Shown piece after piece: positions 17,268-26,800 of a DNA stretch of 57,146 nt. A model generated the notes under the pieces. It saw only the letters and a list, made by a program, of their open reading frames with translations. It was not told where the DNA came from and did not search any database. The stretch lies in NCBI RefSeq assembly GCF_021699195.1, contig NZ_SSXE01000036.1, forward strand, positions 1-57,146, given 5' to 3'. Both the position numbers and the translations under genes were made by a program. Positions within the stretch are counted from its first letter, which is position 1; every line of letters starts with the position of its first letter. Source of the DNA: Nonomuraea sp. MG754425. Its GTDB lineage: Bacteria > Actinomycetota > Actinomycetes > Streptosporangiales > Streptosporangiaceae.

Positions 17268-18355
17268 AGGGGATTCTGCAACTTCTCGATCTGATCGACG
17301 ACATCGGGGTTCTGCAGCGGACGTGTGAAACCCACCCGGTTGTCCCGCGCCTGGTAACTGGTCACCTTGATCGGCCCGCACAACGTGCACCGGGCCTCCA
17401 GCATCTTGCCCTTGGACACGACCAGCCCCACATGACCGGGACTGTCGGGCCTGGTGCCCGGCCCCGCGTTGAAGAACACCAGGTCACCAGGCTGCTCCTC
17501 ACCCTCTGACACCTTGACCCCGAACGGCCACTGCGTGAACGTCGTGCGCGGGATCGACAACCCCGCCTCCCGGTAGGCCGCGTAGATGACGCCGGAGCAG
17601 TCGAAGGCGTCCGGCCCGGTGCCGCCCCACAGGTACGGCTTGCCGCGCTGCGCCAGCGCGAACTGCAGGATCTTGGCCACGAGGTCGCTCGGCGCGGCCT
17701 CGACCAGCGGGTCATCGCACTCCCGCGACGCCTGCGGCGGCACCTTGACATCGCCGGACCTGGCGTAGCGCCGGGCGATCTCCTCGACCTGGTCGACGTA
17801 CCACCAGGCGCGGTTGTAGACGAACAGCGCCTGCCGCACGTTCTCGGGCGCGCCGTTGCGCTTGAGCATCTTGGCGGCGCCCAGGATGGCGTCGGCGGGG
17901 TCGTAGACGTCGGCGACGCCGTCGCCGTCACCGTCGGAGGCGTACCCGTTGACGTCGGACGACGCCGGGATCCTGGCCTTGCCGCCCCACGTGGAGATGA
18001 GGAACTGCATCGGCCCGGCCGCGCCCGCCGAGTTGGTGCCGCTCTTGACCCCGGGCAGGTCGGAGCGGCCATGGTCGGTCTCGCGCTTGCCGACGGCGGC
18101 CAGGATGTTCCACTGCACGCCGATCTTCCGGCCGTACTCCTTGTACAGCCCCAGGTACTCGTCCGGGATGTCGGACGAGGCCGAGTCGGAGACCTCCTCC
18201 ACCTGGGCCGTGTCGTCGCAGTCCACGGAGAAGCCGCCGTCGCCGAGGAACGACGGCGGCGACATCAGCAGCAGCGGGGACACGATGACCGCGACCAAGA
18301 GCACCATCCCGGCCAGACCGACGATCAGGGCGAGACGCGCTCGAGAAGGGTTCAC
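17264..18355 (-). CDS. lytic transglycosylase-NlpC/P60 peptidoglycan hydrolase (VirB1-like)
   Basis: 363 residues. N-terminal membrane anchor (ALIVGLAGMVLLVAVIVSPLLL). Residues about 65-215 are an SLT-type muramidase domain: catalytic Glu near 92 (GKRETDHG), GAAGPMQFLISTWG, and a Ca-loop-like DGDGDGVADVYDP. Residues about 235-350 are NlpC/P60, with catalytic Cys near 250 (AFDCSGVIYAAY) and His near 308 (SPGHVGLV). Such two-headed enzymes open the wall for conjugation machines in Gram-positive bacteria (VirB1 / TcpG-like; family knowledge). It overlaps both neighbours by ATGA, so it is firmly in the operon. Confidence 0.92.
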   Translation of the reverse strand: MNPSRARLALIVGLAGMVLLVAVIVSPLLLMSPPSFLGDGGFSVDCDDTAQVEEVSDSASSDIPDEYLGLYKEYGRKIGVQWNILAAVGKRETDHGRSDLPGVKSGTNSAGAAGPMQFLISTWGGKARIPASSDVNGYASDGDGDGVADVYDPADAILGAAKMLKRNGAPENVRQALFVYNRAWWYVDQVEEIARRYARSGDVKVPPQASRECDDPLVEAAPSDLVAKILQFALAQRGKPYLWGGTGPDAFDCSGVIYAAYREAGLSIPRTTFTQWPFGVKVSEGEEQPGDLVFFNAGPGTRPDSPGHVGLVVSKGKMLEARCTLCGPIKVTSYQARDNRVGFTRPLQNPDVVDQIEKLQNPL

Positions 18356-18975
18356 TGGTCCCCTTTCTGGCCCTCAAGAGCCGGACGGAGGTCGTAGATC
18401 CGCCAGTCGGCGCCGAGCTGACTCACCGTGACCGCGTACTCCTCCGTCGCGAGCTGGTTGCCGCTCTTGGCGGTGACCTGCCTGTTCGCGGTGACCACGA
18501 ACACGATGGACGACTGCTCGACCTGCCTGATCTCCTTCAGAGCGGCCGTGGCCGTGGAGACGGTCTGGTCGGCACGCATCTGCTCGACGAAGCCCGCCGA
18601 GGTGACCGTCCTGGTCAGGGTGCCGGCCAGTTCGGGCGTGGTGAACACCTTCAGCCGCTGCGCGTAGGCGGCCGGTTCCTCGTCGTGCCGGAACGTGCCG
18701 TACGCGGCGGTGAACCGTTCGGCCAGGTCCGCCGCCGCGGCGAGCTGCTCCTTGCGCATCGGCAGGTAGGAGTAGATGTCGAACGGGGCGGCGCTCGCGG
18801 TCGCCAGCGGCGCGCTCGGCACCGCGGCGGAGCGGGTGGCGGGCGGGTTCGCCGTCGGCTCCCGGGCGGCCTCGTCGGAGGAGTCCGGCCACATCGTCAG
18901 ATAGAGGCCGACCGCCGCGATGACCACGACGATGACGACGAAGGCCACGCCCCGCCTGTCACCTGGCTGCGCCAT
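18352..18975 (-). CDS. membrane-anchored VirB8/NTF2-like protein of the T4SS-like locus
   Basis: 207 residues, ATG 18975 with AAGGAC five bases upstream. One N-terminal helix (VAFVVIVVVIAAVGLYLTM), a Pro/Ala linker, then a soluble domain of about 120 residues. Its pattern (AADLAERFTAAYGTFRHDE, LKVFTTPELAGTLT, IVFVVTANRQVT, YAVTVSQLGADWRIYDLRP) fits an NTF2-like alpha-beta fold as in VirB8/TcpC. Assignment rests on pattern and context and is not certain. Two bases separate it from the channel-like gene. Confidence 0.65.
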   Translation of the reverse strand: MAQPGDRRGVAFVVIVVVIAAVGLYLTMWPDSSDEAAREPTANPPATRSAAVPSAPLATASAAPFDIYSYLPMRKEQLAAAADLAERFTAAYGTFRHDEEPAAYAQRLKVFTTPELAGTLTRTVTSAGFVEQMRADQTVSTATAALKEIRQVEQSSIVFVVTANRQVTAKSGNQLATEEYAVTVSQLGADWRIYDLRPALEGQKGDQ

Positions 18976-18977
18976 GT

Positions 18978-21344
18978 TCAGTCCTTGTCCGAATTGTTTG
19001 GCTTGAGCCAGAAGGGCACGTCGGGGCTGTCACCCCCGGAGCCGCCGCCGTCGCGTCCGCTGCGCAACCAGAGCGGGGGCGCCTCGGAGCCGCGGGACGA
19101 CGACTCGCCGGAGCCGAAGATCCGCGGGGCGCCCGACGTGCCGCCGCCCGACCTGGCCCCGCCACCGCCGCCGCCGAACAGGCCGCCGCCCGAACCACCC
19201 GAGCCGCCGGACCTGCGCGAGCCGCCGCCGAAGATGCTGCCACCGCCCGCGCCGCCGCCCGAGCCGCCTCCTGAGCCGCCGCGTGAACCGCCGCCGCCGA
19301 ACAGGCCGCCGGAGCCGCCGCGTGAGCGGGACCCGCCCGAACGCGAGCCGCCCGAGCCGCCGAAACGTGAGGTGCGGGAACCCGTACCGCGCGAGCCGCC
19401 CGAACCGCCCGAACCGCCGCGACGGGCCCAGCCGCCGCCGGAGCCCGTGCCGAACCAGCCGCCCGCGGAACCGGATCCACCCGACCCCCCGGAACCGCCC
19501 GAACCGCCCGAACCGCCCGAACCGCCCGAACCGCCCGAACCGGGCGCGCCGGGGCCGGGCCTGGAACCGCCGGCCGCTGGGCCGCGGCTACGGGTGGGCG
19601 CGCCGTTCAGGTTGAGCGGGGGCGCGGTGCCCCGGCGCGGTTCTGGCGTGGCCCGTCCGGCCGCCTTGCCGCTCTGCTGGTCGGTGTCGAGAGGAGCCGC
19701 CGTGGCCGGGATCCTGGTGCCGGACGGCGAGCCCTCCCCTTCCTCGCTGCGCATCCGCACCTGCCCGGCCGCCGCGGAGGCCGCCGCGCCCGCCGGGTTG
19801 ACCGCCCCCGCCGCCCTGATGAGCGGCTCCGCCTTGCGCAGCCCCCAGCGGCCGATCCGGGCCGAGGCGACCGGCGGCAGCGCGCCCGCCGACCGTTCGA
19901 GCACCGAGGAACTGGCGGCCTCGCCGAGCATGCGGGTGGTCACCGTGTGCCCGCTCATCGAGGCGAACAGGTGCTGGAACGGCCGCCGGTAGAAGAACAC
20001 GGCGATCGTCAGCAGCGCCATGAACAGCACCTGCATGCCCCATGGCATGGCCGTGGAGATGATCAGCGCGTACCCGTACACGAGCACGCCGAGCACGATC
20101 GTCAGCACGGCCTGCCTGAGCAGCGTGCCGATGAGCATCTCCACCCAGCGCATGGCGACGATCCGGCCGCTGCCCGGATGCACCCCGATCAGCAGGAAGA
20201 TCGGCCCCAGGATGAGCAGCAGCAGGAAGCCCACCTTCAGCACCAGCAGCGAGACCGCCACGAGGAAGATGAGCAGCCCCGCCACCAGGGCCGCGATGAA
20301 CGCCCCGACGGCCACGCCGAGCCGGTTGGACCAGTCGCGCCCGGAGAAGGTGGCGTAGCGGGGGTCGTTACGCAGCTTGTCGCCCAGCGAGGCGTACTCC
20401 GACTGCCTGGCCCCAATGTCGGGCGCCGGTTGGCCGGCCGTGATCGCCGGGGCCGACTGCATCTCCAGCACCTTGCGGCCCCAGTCGCGCACGATGGGCT
20501 GCTGCGGGTCGGCGGTGCCGAACAGGCCCACCAGCCACGGCTTGCAGACCAGCGTGGACCACAGCGCGTCGGCGTTCTGGTCCACGCCCGGCGTGCCGCC
20601 CTGGGCGTACCCGCCCGCCTTGATCTGCGGGTCGGCCTCGCCGGGCGGCGGCAGGCAGGACGCGCCGCCCGCGCCGGGCAGGCCGGAGAAGGCGGAGTTG
20701 ACCACCTCGCCGGTCTTGTCGGTGACGACCTTGCCCAGGCCGGTGAAGTCGCCGGGACGGCTGAAGAACCAGACCGCCACCGTGACCGCCAGCACCATCC
20801 AGATCACGCCTTCGGCGGTCGTGGTGGCGCGCTTGCGGATCAGCCCGTACCAGGCCAGCCAGATCGCGCCGAGGATGACGATCGGGCGCAGGAAGGGCCA
20901 GTACATGGCGTTGGACAGGTTCGTGACGATGTCGTCGACCACGTCCTTGATCGACTGCAGCGGCCCCTCGGTCGCCGCCGCCTGGTACGTGGTGATCGTC
21001 AGCCGGTCCACGGCCTTGGCCGCGGTGAAGATGCCGTTGGCCCACATGTTGCCGAGCACGGCCACGTAGTCGGAGCAGGTCAGCTCGTGCGTGTGCCAGA
21101 ACTGGCCGCTCATGCCGAACTGCGAGTAGTTGGTCGTCGGGGTCTGCGGCCCGCCCTCCGGGGGCGGGGCCTGGATCAGACCGTCGAGGCCGCTGCCCAC
21201 CATCTCGGGCGAGAGCGGGCCCGAGAGGTCGCAGGGAGCGGCGGCGACCGGCGTCGAGACCGCGCCCAGCACGAGCGGAACCACCAGGACACCGCAGACC
21301 AGCGCGAGAACCAGCGCCAGCCGTCGGGATAGCCGGACCTTCAT
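18978..21344 (-). CDS. VirB6/TrbL-like polytopic channel protein with Gly-Ser-rich tail
   Basis: 788 residues, ATG 21344 overlapping the VirB4 stop. It has a signal-like N-terminus (LALVLALVCGVLVVPLVLGA), an extracellular stretch with cysteines, then several membrane helices (FLRPIVILGAIWLAWYGLI, VIWMVLAVTVAVWFF, VAVGAFIAALVAGLLIFLVAVSLLVL, VGFLLLLILGPIFLLIGV, AVLTIVLGVLVYGYALII, VLFMALLTIAVFFY). This is the layout of the VirB6/TrbL inner-membrane channel. From about residue 575 to the end it is Gly/Ser/Arg-rich, with runs of GGS repeats and LFGGGGSRG-like units, finishing LWLRSGRDGG and PFWLKPNN. The tail is probably cytoplasmic and disordered. Its repeats make length variation likely. Confidence 0.75.
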   Translation of the reverse strand: MKVRLSRRLALVLALVCGVLVVPLVLGAVSTPVAAAPCDLSGPLSPEMVGSGLDGLIQAPPPEGGPQTPTTNYSQFGMSGQFWHTHELTCSDYVAVLGNMWANGIFTAAKAVDRLTITTYQAAATEGPLQSIKDVVDDIVTNLSNAMYWPFLRPIVILGAIWLAWYGLIRKRATTTAEGVIWMVLAVTVAVWFFSRPGDFTGLGKVVTDKTGEVVNSAFSGLPGAGGASCLPPPGEADPQIKAGGYAQGGTPGVDQNADALWSTLVCKPWLVGLFGTADPQQPIVRDWGRKVLEMQSAPAITAGQPAPDIGARQSEYASLGDKLRNDPRYATFSGRDWSNRLGVAVGAFIAALVAGLLIFLVAVSLLVLKVGFLLLLILGPIFLLIGVHPGSGRIVAMRWVEMLIGTLLRQAVLTIVLGVLVYGYALIISTAMPWGMQVLFMALLTIAVFFYRRPFQHLFASMSGHTVTTRMLGEAASSSVLERSAGALPPVASARIGRWGLRKAEPLIRAAGAVNPAGAAASAAAGQVRMRSEEGEGSPSGTRIPATAAPLDTDQQSGKAAGRATPEPRRGTAPPLNLNGAPTRSRGPAAGGSRPGPGAPGSGGSGGSGGSGGSGGSGGSGGSGSAGGWFGTGSGGGWARRGGSGGSGGSRGTGSRTSRFGGSGGSRSGGSRSRGGSGGLFGGGGSRGGSGGGSGGGAGGGSIFGGGSRRSGGSGGSGGGLFGGGGGGARSGGGTSGAPRIFGSGESSSRGSEAPPLWLRSGRDGGGSGGDSPDVPFWLKPNNSDKD

Positions 21345-23815
21345 GACCGTACCTCCTGCGCCCTGCCCACGCCCCCTTGAAGATCATGCCCGCTGCCGTC
21401 GGGTTTGTCGTGTGTCGGGTTCGTGTCGAGCCAGCGGAGCAGATCCTCGGAGATCAGATCCACCCCGATCCGGCCCGCCCTGCCGTCCAGGTCGCGGAAG
21501 ACGCACTCGCCGTTGCCCAGCGAGCGCAGCACGGCCTTGTGCTCCTCCGACGCCTCCACCCCGAGCAGGGACATGACGTGGTCCACCTCCACCCGTTCCG
21601 TGGACCTGAACGCGAAGACCGACGACAGACAGTTGGTCACCTGCTCGTTCAGCAGGTCGCCCGCGTTCTGGGAGACCAGTACCAGGGCGGTGTTGCGGGA
21701 GCGGCCCATCCGGCTGACCTCCGGCACCAGCTTGGCGCCCTCGGGCGTGGAGGTGATCGCCCACGCCTCGTCCAGGAAGATCGCCTTCGGCGCGCGCCGG
21801 TCGAGGCCGTTCATCAGCCTGCGCGCGAACTGCGACACCAGGTAGAGCAGGGCCACCGACAGCCGCTGCTCGTAGGAGTAGTCCTCCCGGCCCGTGGTCA
21901 CGTCGGGCAGCGTCAGGCCGCCGAGCGTGAACACGGTCGTCCAGCCCTCGGTGTCGATCTGGTCGCCGCCGGACGGGTCGAAGCAGAGCCGGGCCAGGTG
22001 CATCTCCGACATCGAGCGCAGCACCGCGCCGAGGTTCTTCGACGCCGGGTCGTCGGCCTGCTCCAGGAAGTCCACGACCTTGCCCAGCGACGGGTCCGCC
22101 CCGTTCGACACCGCGGCCACCGCCTGGATCATCGCCGACTCGCGCTCCTCCGACATCCGGGGCAGCAGCAGCCGCAGGGTCTCGGTGGCCATCGTCTTCT
22201 TCGCCGCGATGTCGTCGCCGAACGAGAACGGGTCCAGCAGCCCGGGGGCGGCCGATCCCAGCGGGATGATCCGGGCCCTGCGCCCCCGCTTCTCCAGGAG
22301 CCGCACCAGCGACTCGGCGTCGCCCTTCGGGTCGATCACCGCGACCGTCACGCCGCGCAACGCCATCTGGTAGATCATCAGCAGCGCCAGCGTCGTCTTG
22401 CCGCCGCCCGGCTCGCCGGTGATCGCGATGGCGGTCGGCCGGTTGCGGGTGGCCGCCACCAGCGGATCGAAGTGTACGATGCTGCGCGCCCTGCCGACGG
22501 TCTCGCCGATGTACGGCCCCAGCCAGCCCTCGCTGCCCTCGCCCGGCCGGTCGCCGAGATCGACGGTGGCCGTGGCCATGCCGCCCGCGATGGTCCGCAG
22601 CGGCTGACGCTGGGCGTAGGCGTTGATGCCCACCTTCTCGCCCGGCAGCGACTCGCGGAACAGCGAGAACTGGTCGCCGGTCGAGTTCACCACGTCGATG
22701 CCCATGTCGCGGTAGTGCTCGACCACGGCCTCCACCCGCTGGACGCAGATGTCCTCGGTCGGGGCCGAGACGATCAGGCGGTGCCAGCCGTACACGAAGG
22801 GCAGCCGCTCCTTCGTGATGCCGTGCTCCAGCATGCGGGCCGCGTCGATCTGCTCGGCCAGCGCCAGCGGCGCCTCCGCGCCCGCCTCGCGGATGTGGTG
22901 GTCCATGTCGCGGGCGTGCGCCAGCTTGCGCGCGACGTCCTTCGACGCCTTGACCGGCGGGATGAGCCGCATCCGCGAGGAGATCTCCACCGGGAACGGC
23001 AACTGGTCGGCGAAGTGCAGCCACGGCTCGCCGTCGGGGAACGGCATCAGGTCGGGGAAACGCGCGAACGACAGATAGGACACGTACGAGTCGCCCTGGG
23101 GCTGCACGATCCGCAGCAGCGACCGGCCGTTGTGGATCTCGCCCTCGATGAGCGACTCGATCTCGCCCTTGCCCCAGCGCCGTCGCGGGCTCGCCGACGG
23201 CGGCGGATCGCCCACCGCGCCCGCGGCCGCGTGCTGGAACATCCACGCCACCTCGACCGACGTGGCGTGCCGGGCGTACAGCGCGCTCGACGCCAGCGCC
23301 CGGCCGAGCCGTTCGGCCTGCTCCGTCCAGCGCCCGATCTCGCTGTCGTGGACGTGGTCGTCCTCCATGCCCAGCACCTTCTCCGTCTTCTGGTAGAAGC
23401 CGAAGACCTGGGCCAGCACCCCGCTGCCGAGCTGCTTGCCGCGCGGGCCGAGCCGCACGCCCAGGTAGACCTCCTTCGTCCAGAAGTCCTTGGCCCAGAC
23501 GTGCCGGTACATCTCCTCCAGGTAGTCGCGCCAGCCGGACCCCTCGTCGGACGTGGCGTTCAGCGCCATGGCCCACTCCGCCGCGGGGTAGGTGCGGTGC
23601 GCCACCCTCAGGTGCACCTCGGCGTCGGGCATCCTGATCGCCGCCAGCGCGATCGTGATGTTGGTGGCCAGCGCCTCGCGCTCTTCCGGCGTGACGAACT
23701 CGTAGCTGATCGTCGGAAGCCGGAAGTACGCCCATGCGCAGGTGTCCGTGAGCAGGATGCGATCGTCGAAGTACCGGACCGCGAGGCGCTGATGCGCTCG
23801 GGACGCCCTGCTCAT
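21341..23815 (-). CDS. VirB4/TraC-type conjugation ATPase
   Basis: 824 residues. Start ATG 23815 (MSRASRAHQ) is preferred to an ATG six codons earlier because a GGGGGC stretch precedes it. The N-terminal ~430 residues match the VirB4 N-terminal domain. The ATPase domain has Walker A GEPGGGKTT near residue 466, a VIDPKGDAE element, Walker B AIFLDEAW near 680, and the later VLVSQNAGDLL Gln motif and RSTERVEVDHV. It powers assembly or substrate transfer in type IV secretion. It overlaps the channel gene by ATGA. It is the clearest marker that this locus is T4SS-derived. Confidence 0.9.
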   Translation of the reverse strand: MSRASRAHQRLAVRYFDDRILLTDTCAWAYFRLPTISYEFVTPEEREALATNITIALAAIRMPDAEVHLRVAHRTYPAAEWAMALNATSDEGSGWRDYLEEMYRHVWAKDFWTKEVYLGVRLGPRGKQLGSGVLAQVFGFYQKTEKVLGMEDDHVHDSEIGRWTEQAERLGRALASSALYARHATSVEVAWMFQHAAAGAVGDPPPSASPRRRWGKGEIESLIEGEIHNGRSLLRIVQPQGDSYVSYLSFARFPDLMPFPDGEPWLHFADQLPFPVEISSRMRLIPPVKASKDVARKLAHARDMDHHIREAGAEAPLALAEQIDAARMLEHGITKERLPFVYGWHRLIVSAPTEDICVQRVEAVVEHYRDMGIDVVNSTGDQFSLFRESLPGEKVGINAYAQRQPLRTIAGGMATATVDLGDRPGEGSEGWLGPYIGETVGRARSIVHFDPLVAATRNRPTAIAITGEPGGGKTTLALLMIYQMALRGVTVAVIDPKGDAESLVRLLEKRGRRARIIPLGSAAPGLLDPFSFGDDIAAKKTMATETLRLLLPRMSEERESAMIQAVAAVSNGADPSLGKVVDFLEQADDPASKNLGAVLRSMSEMHLARLCFDPSGGDQIDTEGWTTVFTLGGLTLPDVTTGREDYSYEQRLSVALLYLVSQFARRLMNGLDRRAPKAIFLDEAWAITSTPEGAKLVPEVSRMGRSRNTALVLVSQNAGDLLNEQVTNCLSSVFAFRSTERVEVDHVMSLLGVEASEEHKAVLRSLGNGECVFRDLDGRAGRIGVDLISEDLLRWLDTNPTHDKPDGSGHDLQGGVGRAQEVRS

Positions 23816-23862
23816 GCCGCCCCCTCGGCGCATGAACGGGCCAGACCTGCTCGCTTGTTCAC

Positions 23863-26800
23863 TTAACGCTCACCGATTCTCGTGCCCGGGGGGTCACTCG
23901 CCAACTCCTCTTCGCTCGGTCGTACGCTCTGTGCCGCGAAGCCCGCGACCACGACGCCGGCGAGGGCGAGGTAGGCCCGCCGTCCGGCCGCGCGCAACTG
24001 CCCCGGGTCGACGACCTCCGCGCCACCTGGCGCCAGATCGTCCTCCCAGGGGACCCTGACGATGGCCCGGCACCTGCCCCTGGCCACCGACTCCGCCTGC
24101 TCGACATCGGTCATCGAACGCCTGCTCACGCCGTTGACCACCATCACCGCCCGCCTGCGCAGCTCCGCGCAGCCGTGCCCGTCGAGCCACTCGTACGTCA
24201 TCGCCACCGCCTCCGACGCCTCCTCGCTCGCCGGAACCACCAGGACGAGCTGGTCGGCGTACGGCAGCAACCTGGCCGCCAGGGCGGCGGCCGGGTCGAT
24301 GACGGCCAGCTTGTAGTGGCGGTCGAGCAGGCGCATGGATTCGCCGAGCCGGTGGTCGGAGAAGAAGGACCGGTCCGCGAGGCGCTGCTCGGCGCCCGCG
24401 TCGGTGTCCGCGCTGATCACCTCCAGACCCGAGGCGGTCCGCGTGGTGTATCCGCGCATGGTGAGGTAGCCGCTGACCCGGTCGAGGCCCGACAGCAGCG
24501 AGGTCAGCGTCTCGGGGGTCTCCGGCTGGATCTTGCTGGTGAGGGTGCCGCCGCCGGTGTTGGCGTCCACGGCCACGATCCGGTCGTCGCGGTACTGGGC
24601 GAAGGCGTGGCCGAGCATGAGCGCCGTCGTGGTCTGGCCGGCCCCGCCCGTGCAGCCCAGGACGACGATCCGCCTGCTGCCCCCGAACACGGCCCTGGCC
24701 CTGGCCTCGTCGATCTCGGACCCGTCCGTACGCACTCCGCCGCCGCCGACCACGACCTGCGCGATGCGCCGCCATCCCCCCGAGTCCCGGCCCACCACGG
24801 ACTCGATCCTGCGCACCCTGCCCTCGCCCGGCCGCGGTCCCGGAACGGGGGTGACCAGGTCACCGGGCTGCCCGTCACGCGGCCGAGCCTCATCCCCGTA
24901 GGCGACCTCACGCCCGACACGCTCATCCCGCGCCACCTCATCACCGCGTGCCGCCTCACGACCGGCGCGCTCATCACGCGCACCCTCACGCCCGGCGTCA
25001 TCACCGCGTGCCGCCTCACGCCCGGCCTCGTCACCGTGCCACGCCTCACGCCCGGCGTCATCACCACGTGCCACCTCACGACCAGCGTGCTCAACACGCA
25101 CGACCTCACGCCCGGCGTCGCCACCCTGTGCCGCCTCACGACCGGTGTGCACAGCAGGTGCGGCCGCGCGCCCGGCGTCGCCATCGTGCCGCGCCTCACG
25201 GCCGACCTCATCGCCGTGCCGCGCCTCGTGCTCGGCGTCGTCGCCGTGTGCCGCCTGGCTGGGTGCCGCCTCAGGCTCGGGAGCCGGTCGGGGCGTGACC
25301 TCGGGGGCCGGCTCGTGCTCCGCGTCCACCGGTCCGGTGAGCCGGCTCACCGTCTGGCTCTCGTCGGCGGCCGGCCGCCGACGCCTTCCGGTTCGGGTGC
25401 GGCGCTCTGTCACCGGCGTGTCCGAGTGGTCCGGGGCCGTCTCGTCGCGCGCCGGCGGTTCGGGGCCGCTCGCGACCCCGTCGTCATGTGCCGCCGCCTG
25501 ATCGTGCTCCGACGCCGCGCGCGCCCCGTCACCGGGGGCCGCCGTCTCGTCGTGTGCCGCAATCTCAGGAGCCCGCGCCACCATCTGGTCGCCGGGGACC
25601 TCCGGGTCGCCCGCGTCCGGTCGGCGGATCGCCGGCTCGCCGGCTACCACCGTGGCTCGGCCGTCGTCCACCGGCTCGGCCAGGTCGCCGGCCACCGGCG
25701 CGGCGGTGTCATGGTCGCCCGCCACCGTATCCGGTCCGTGACCGGCGGAACCCGCCGCAGCGCCGTCGCCGGCCCGCGCCGGCGGGGTGTCACCCGGCCG
25801 GGGTGCCACGTCACCGTCGCCCGGGACGTCTGCGGTCTGCTGGGCGCCGAGGCGGGGCAGCGGCTTGGCGTTCGGGTCGAGCGGCGGCCAGACCCCCTGC
25901 GTGCCGGACAGCAGCCCCGGCGCGAGCCGCGGCGGCTGCCCCTTCCTGTGCTGGTCTCTGGCGGCGTCGTCTTGGTGCCGGGCCGGCGGCCTGCGCGTGC
26001 CGGTCTCGGCCCGCTCCCCGGTGTCGGCGGGCGCGCCGGCGCTCGCCGCGAGCCGCCGCAACCGGCGCAGCGCCTCGGTGTCGATGGGCTTGCCCGCCGC
26101 GGGCTTGCGGCTCTCCGCGGTCCTGATCGGCACGCCCACCTCGTGCGCGGCCAGCGCCTCCGCGCCCATCTCGGCGCCCATCTCGGCGCCCATCTCGGCG
26201 TGCGCGACGGCGCTCGCCCACCGCTCGTCCCCGCGCTCCGGCGAGTCGTGGACGTCGCCTGCGGACACCGGGCCGGCCGCGTCCACGGGCTCACGGCTCT
26301 CGGCGGGGACGGCTGCGCGGGTCGCCCCGACCACCTCGTCGAGGAGCGCCCGCTCCGGACGCCGTCCAGCACCGCCTGAGGCCCCTTCCTCGCGCCACAC
26401 GGGCGCCACCCCGGTCGTCGGTGCCGGGGCCGCGGCTCCCTGGCGTACGTGGCTCCTGAGCGCGGGCGCGGTGCCGCGGCGGCGGGTGCCCCAGCCCGTA
26501 CGCGCGGGCGGCTCGGCGACGGGCGCCTGCGTGGCGGCGGCGGCCGCGGCGGCGACGGCCGGACGAACCTGGCGGGGCCCGGCGATCCGCTGGCCCTCCC
26601 GCTTGCGCTGCCGGACGCGGACCTTGCCCGGCCCCTTCGACTTGACCCGCGCCGGGCCGGTCCGCCACACGCGGCCGGAGAACGTGACGGTCTCGGGCTC
26701 CGGGCTGGGCGCCAGGCGGTACCACGCCTTCGGCTGGCCCAGGTAGCGGAGCTGGGACTCGAGCAGTTCGGTGAGCCGCTTGCCCTCGATGACCGGACGG

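Noticed and set aside
19490..19545. Short-period repeat that could be a CRISPR or VNTR array
   Set aside because: It is a 9-bp codon-level repeat coding for Gly-Gly-Ser. There are no spacers and no cas genes.
18685..19992. Plus-strand frame rich in Pro and Glu (PPEPPEPPEPP)
   Set aside because: It is the antisense reading of the Gly-Ser repeats in the VirB6-like gene, not a separate proline-rich protein.
24175..26379. Plus-strand frame with repeated TPGVITACRLT units
   Set aside because: Antisense of the decapeptide-repeat linker. The periodicity comes from the real gene.
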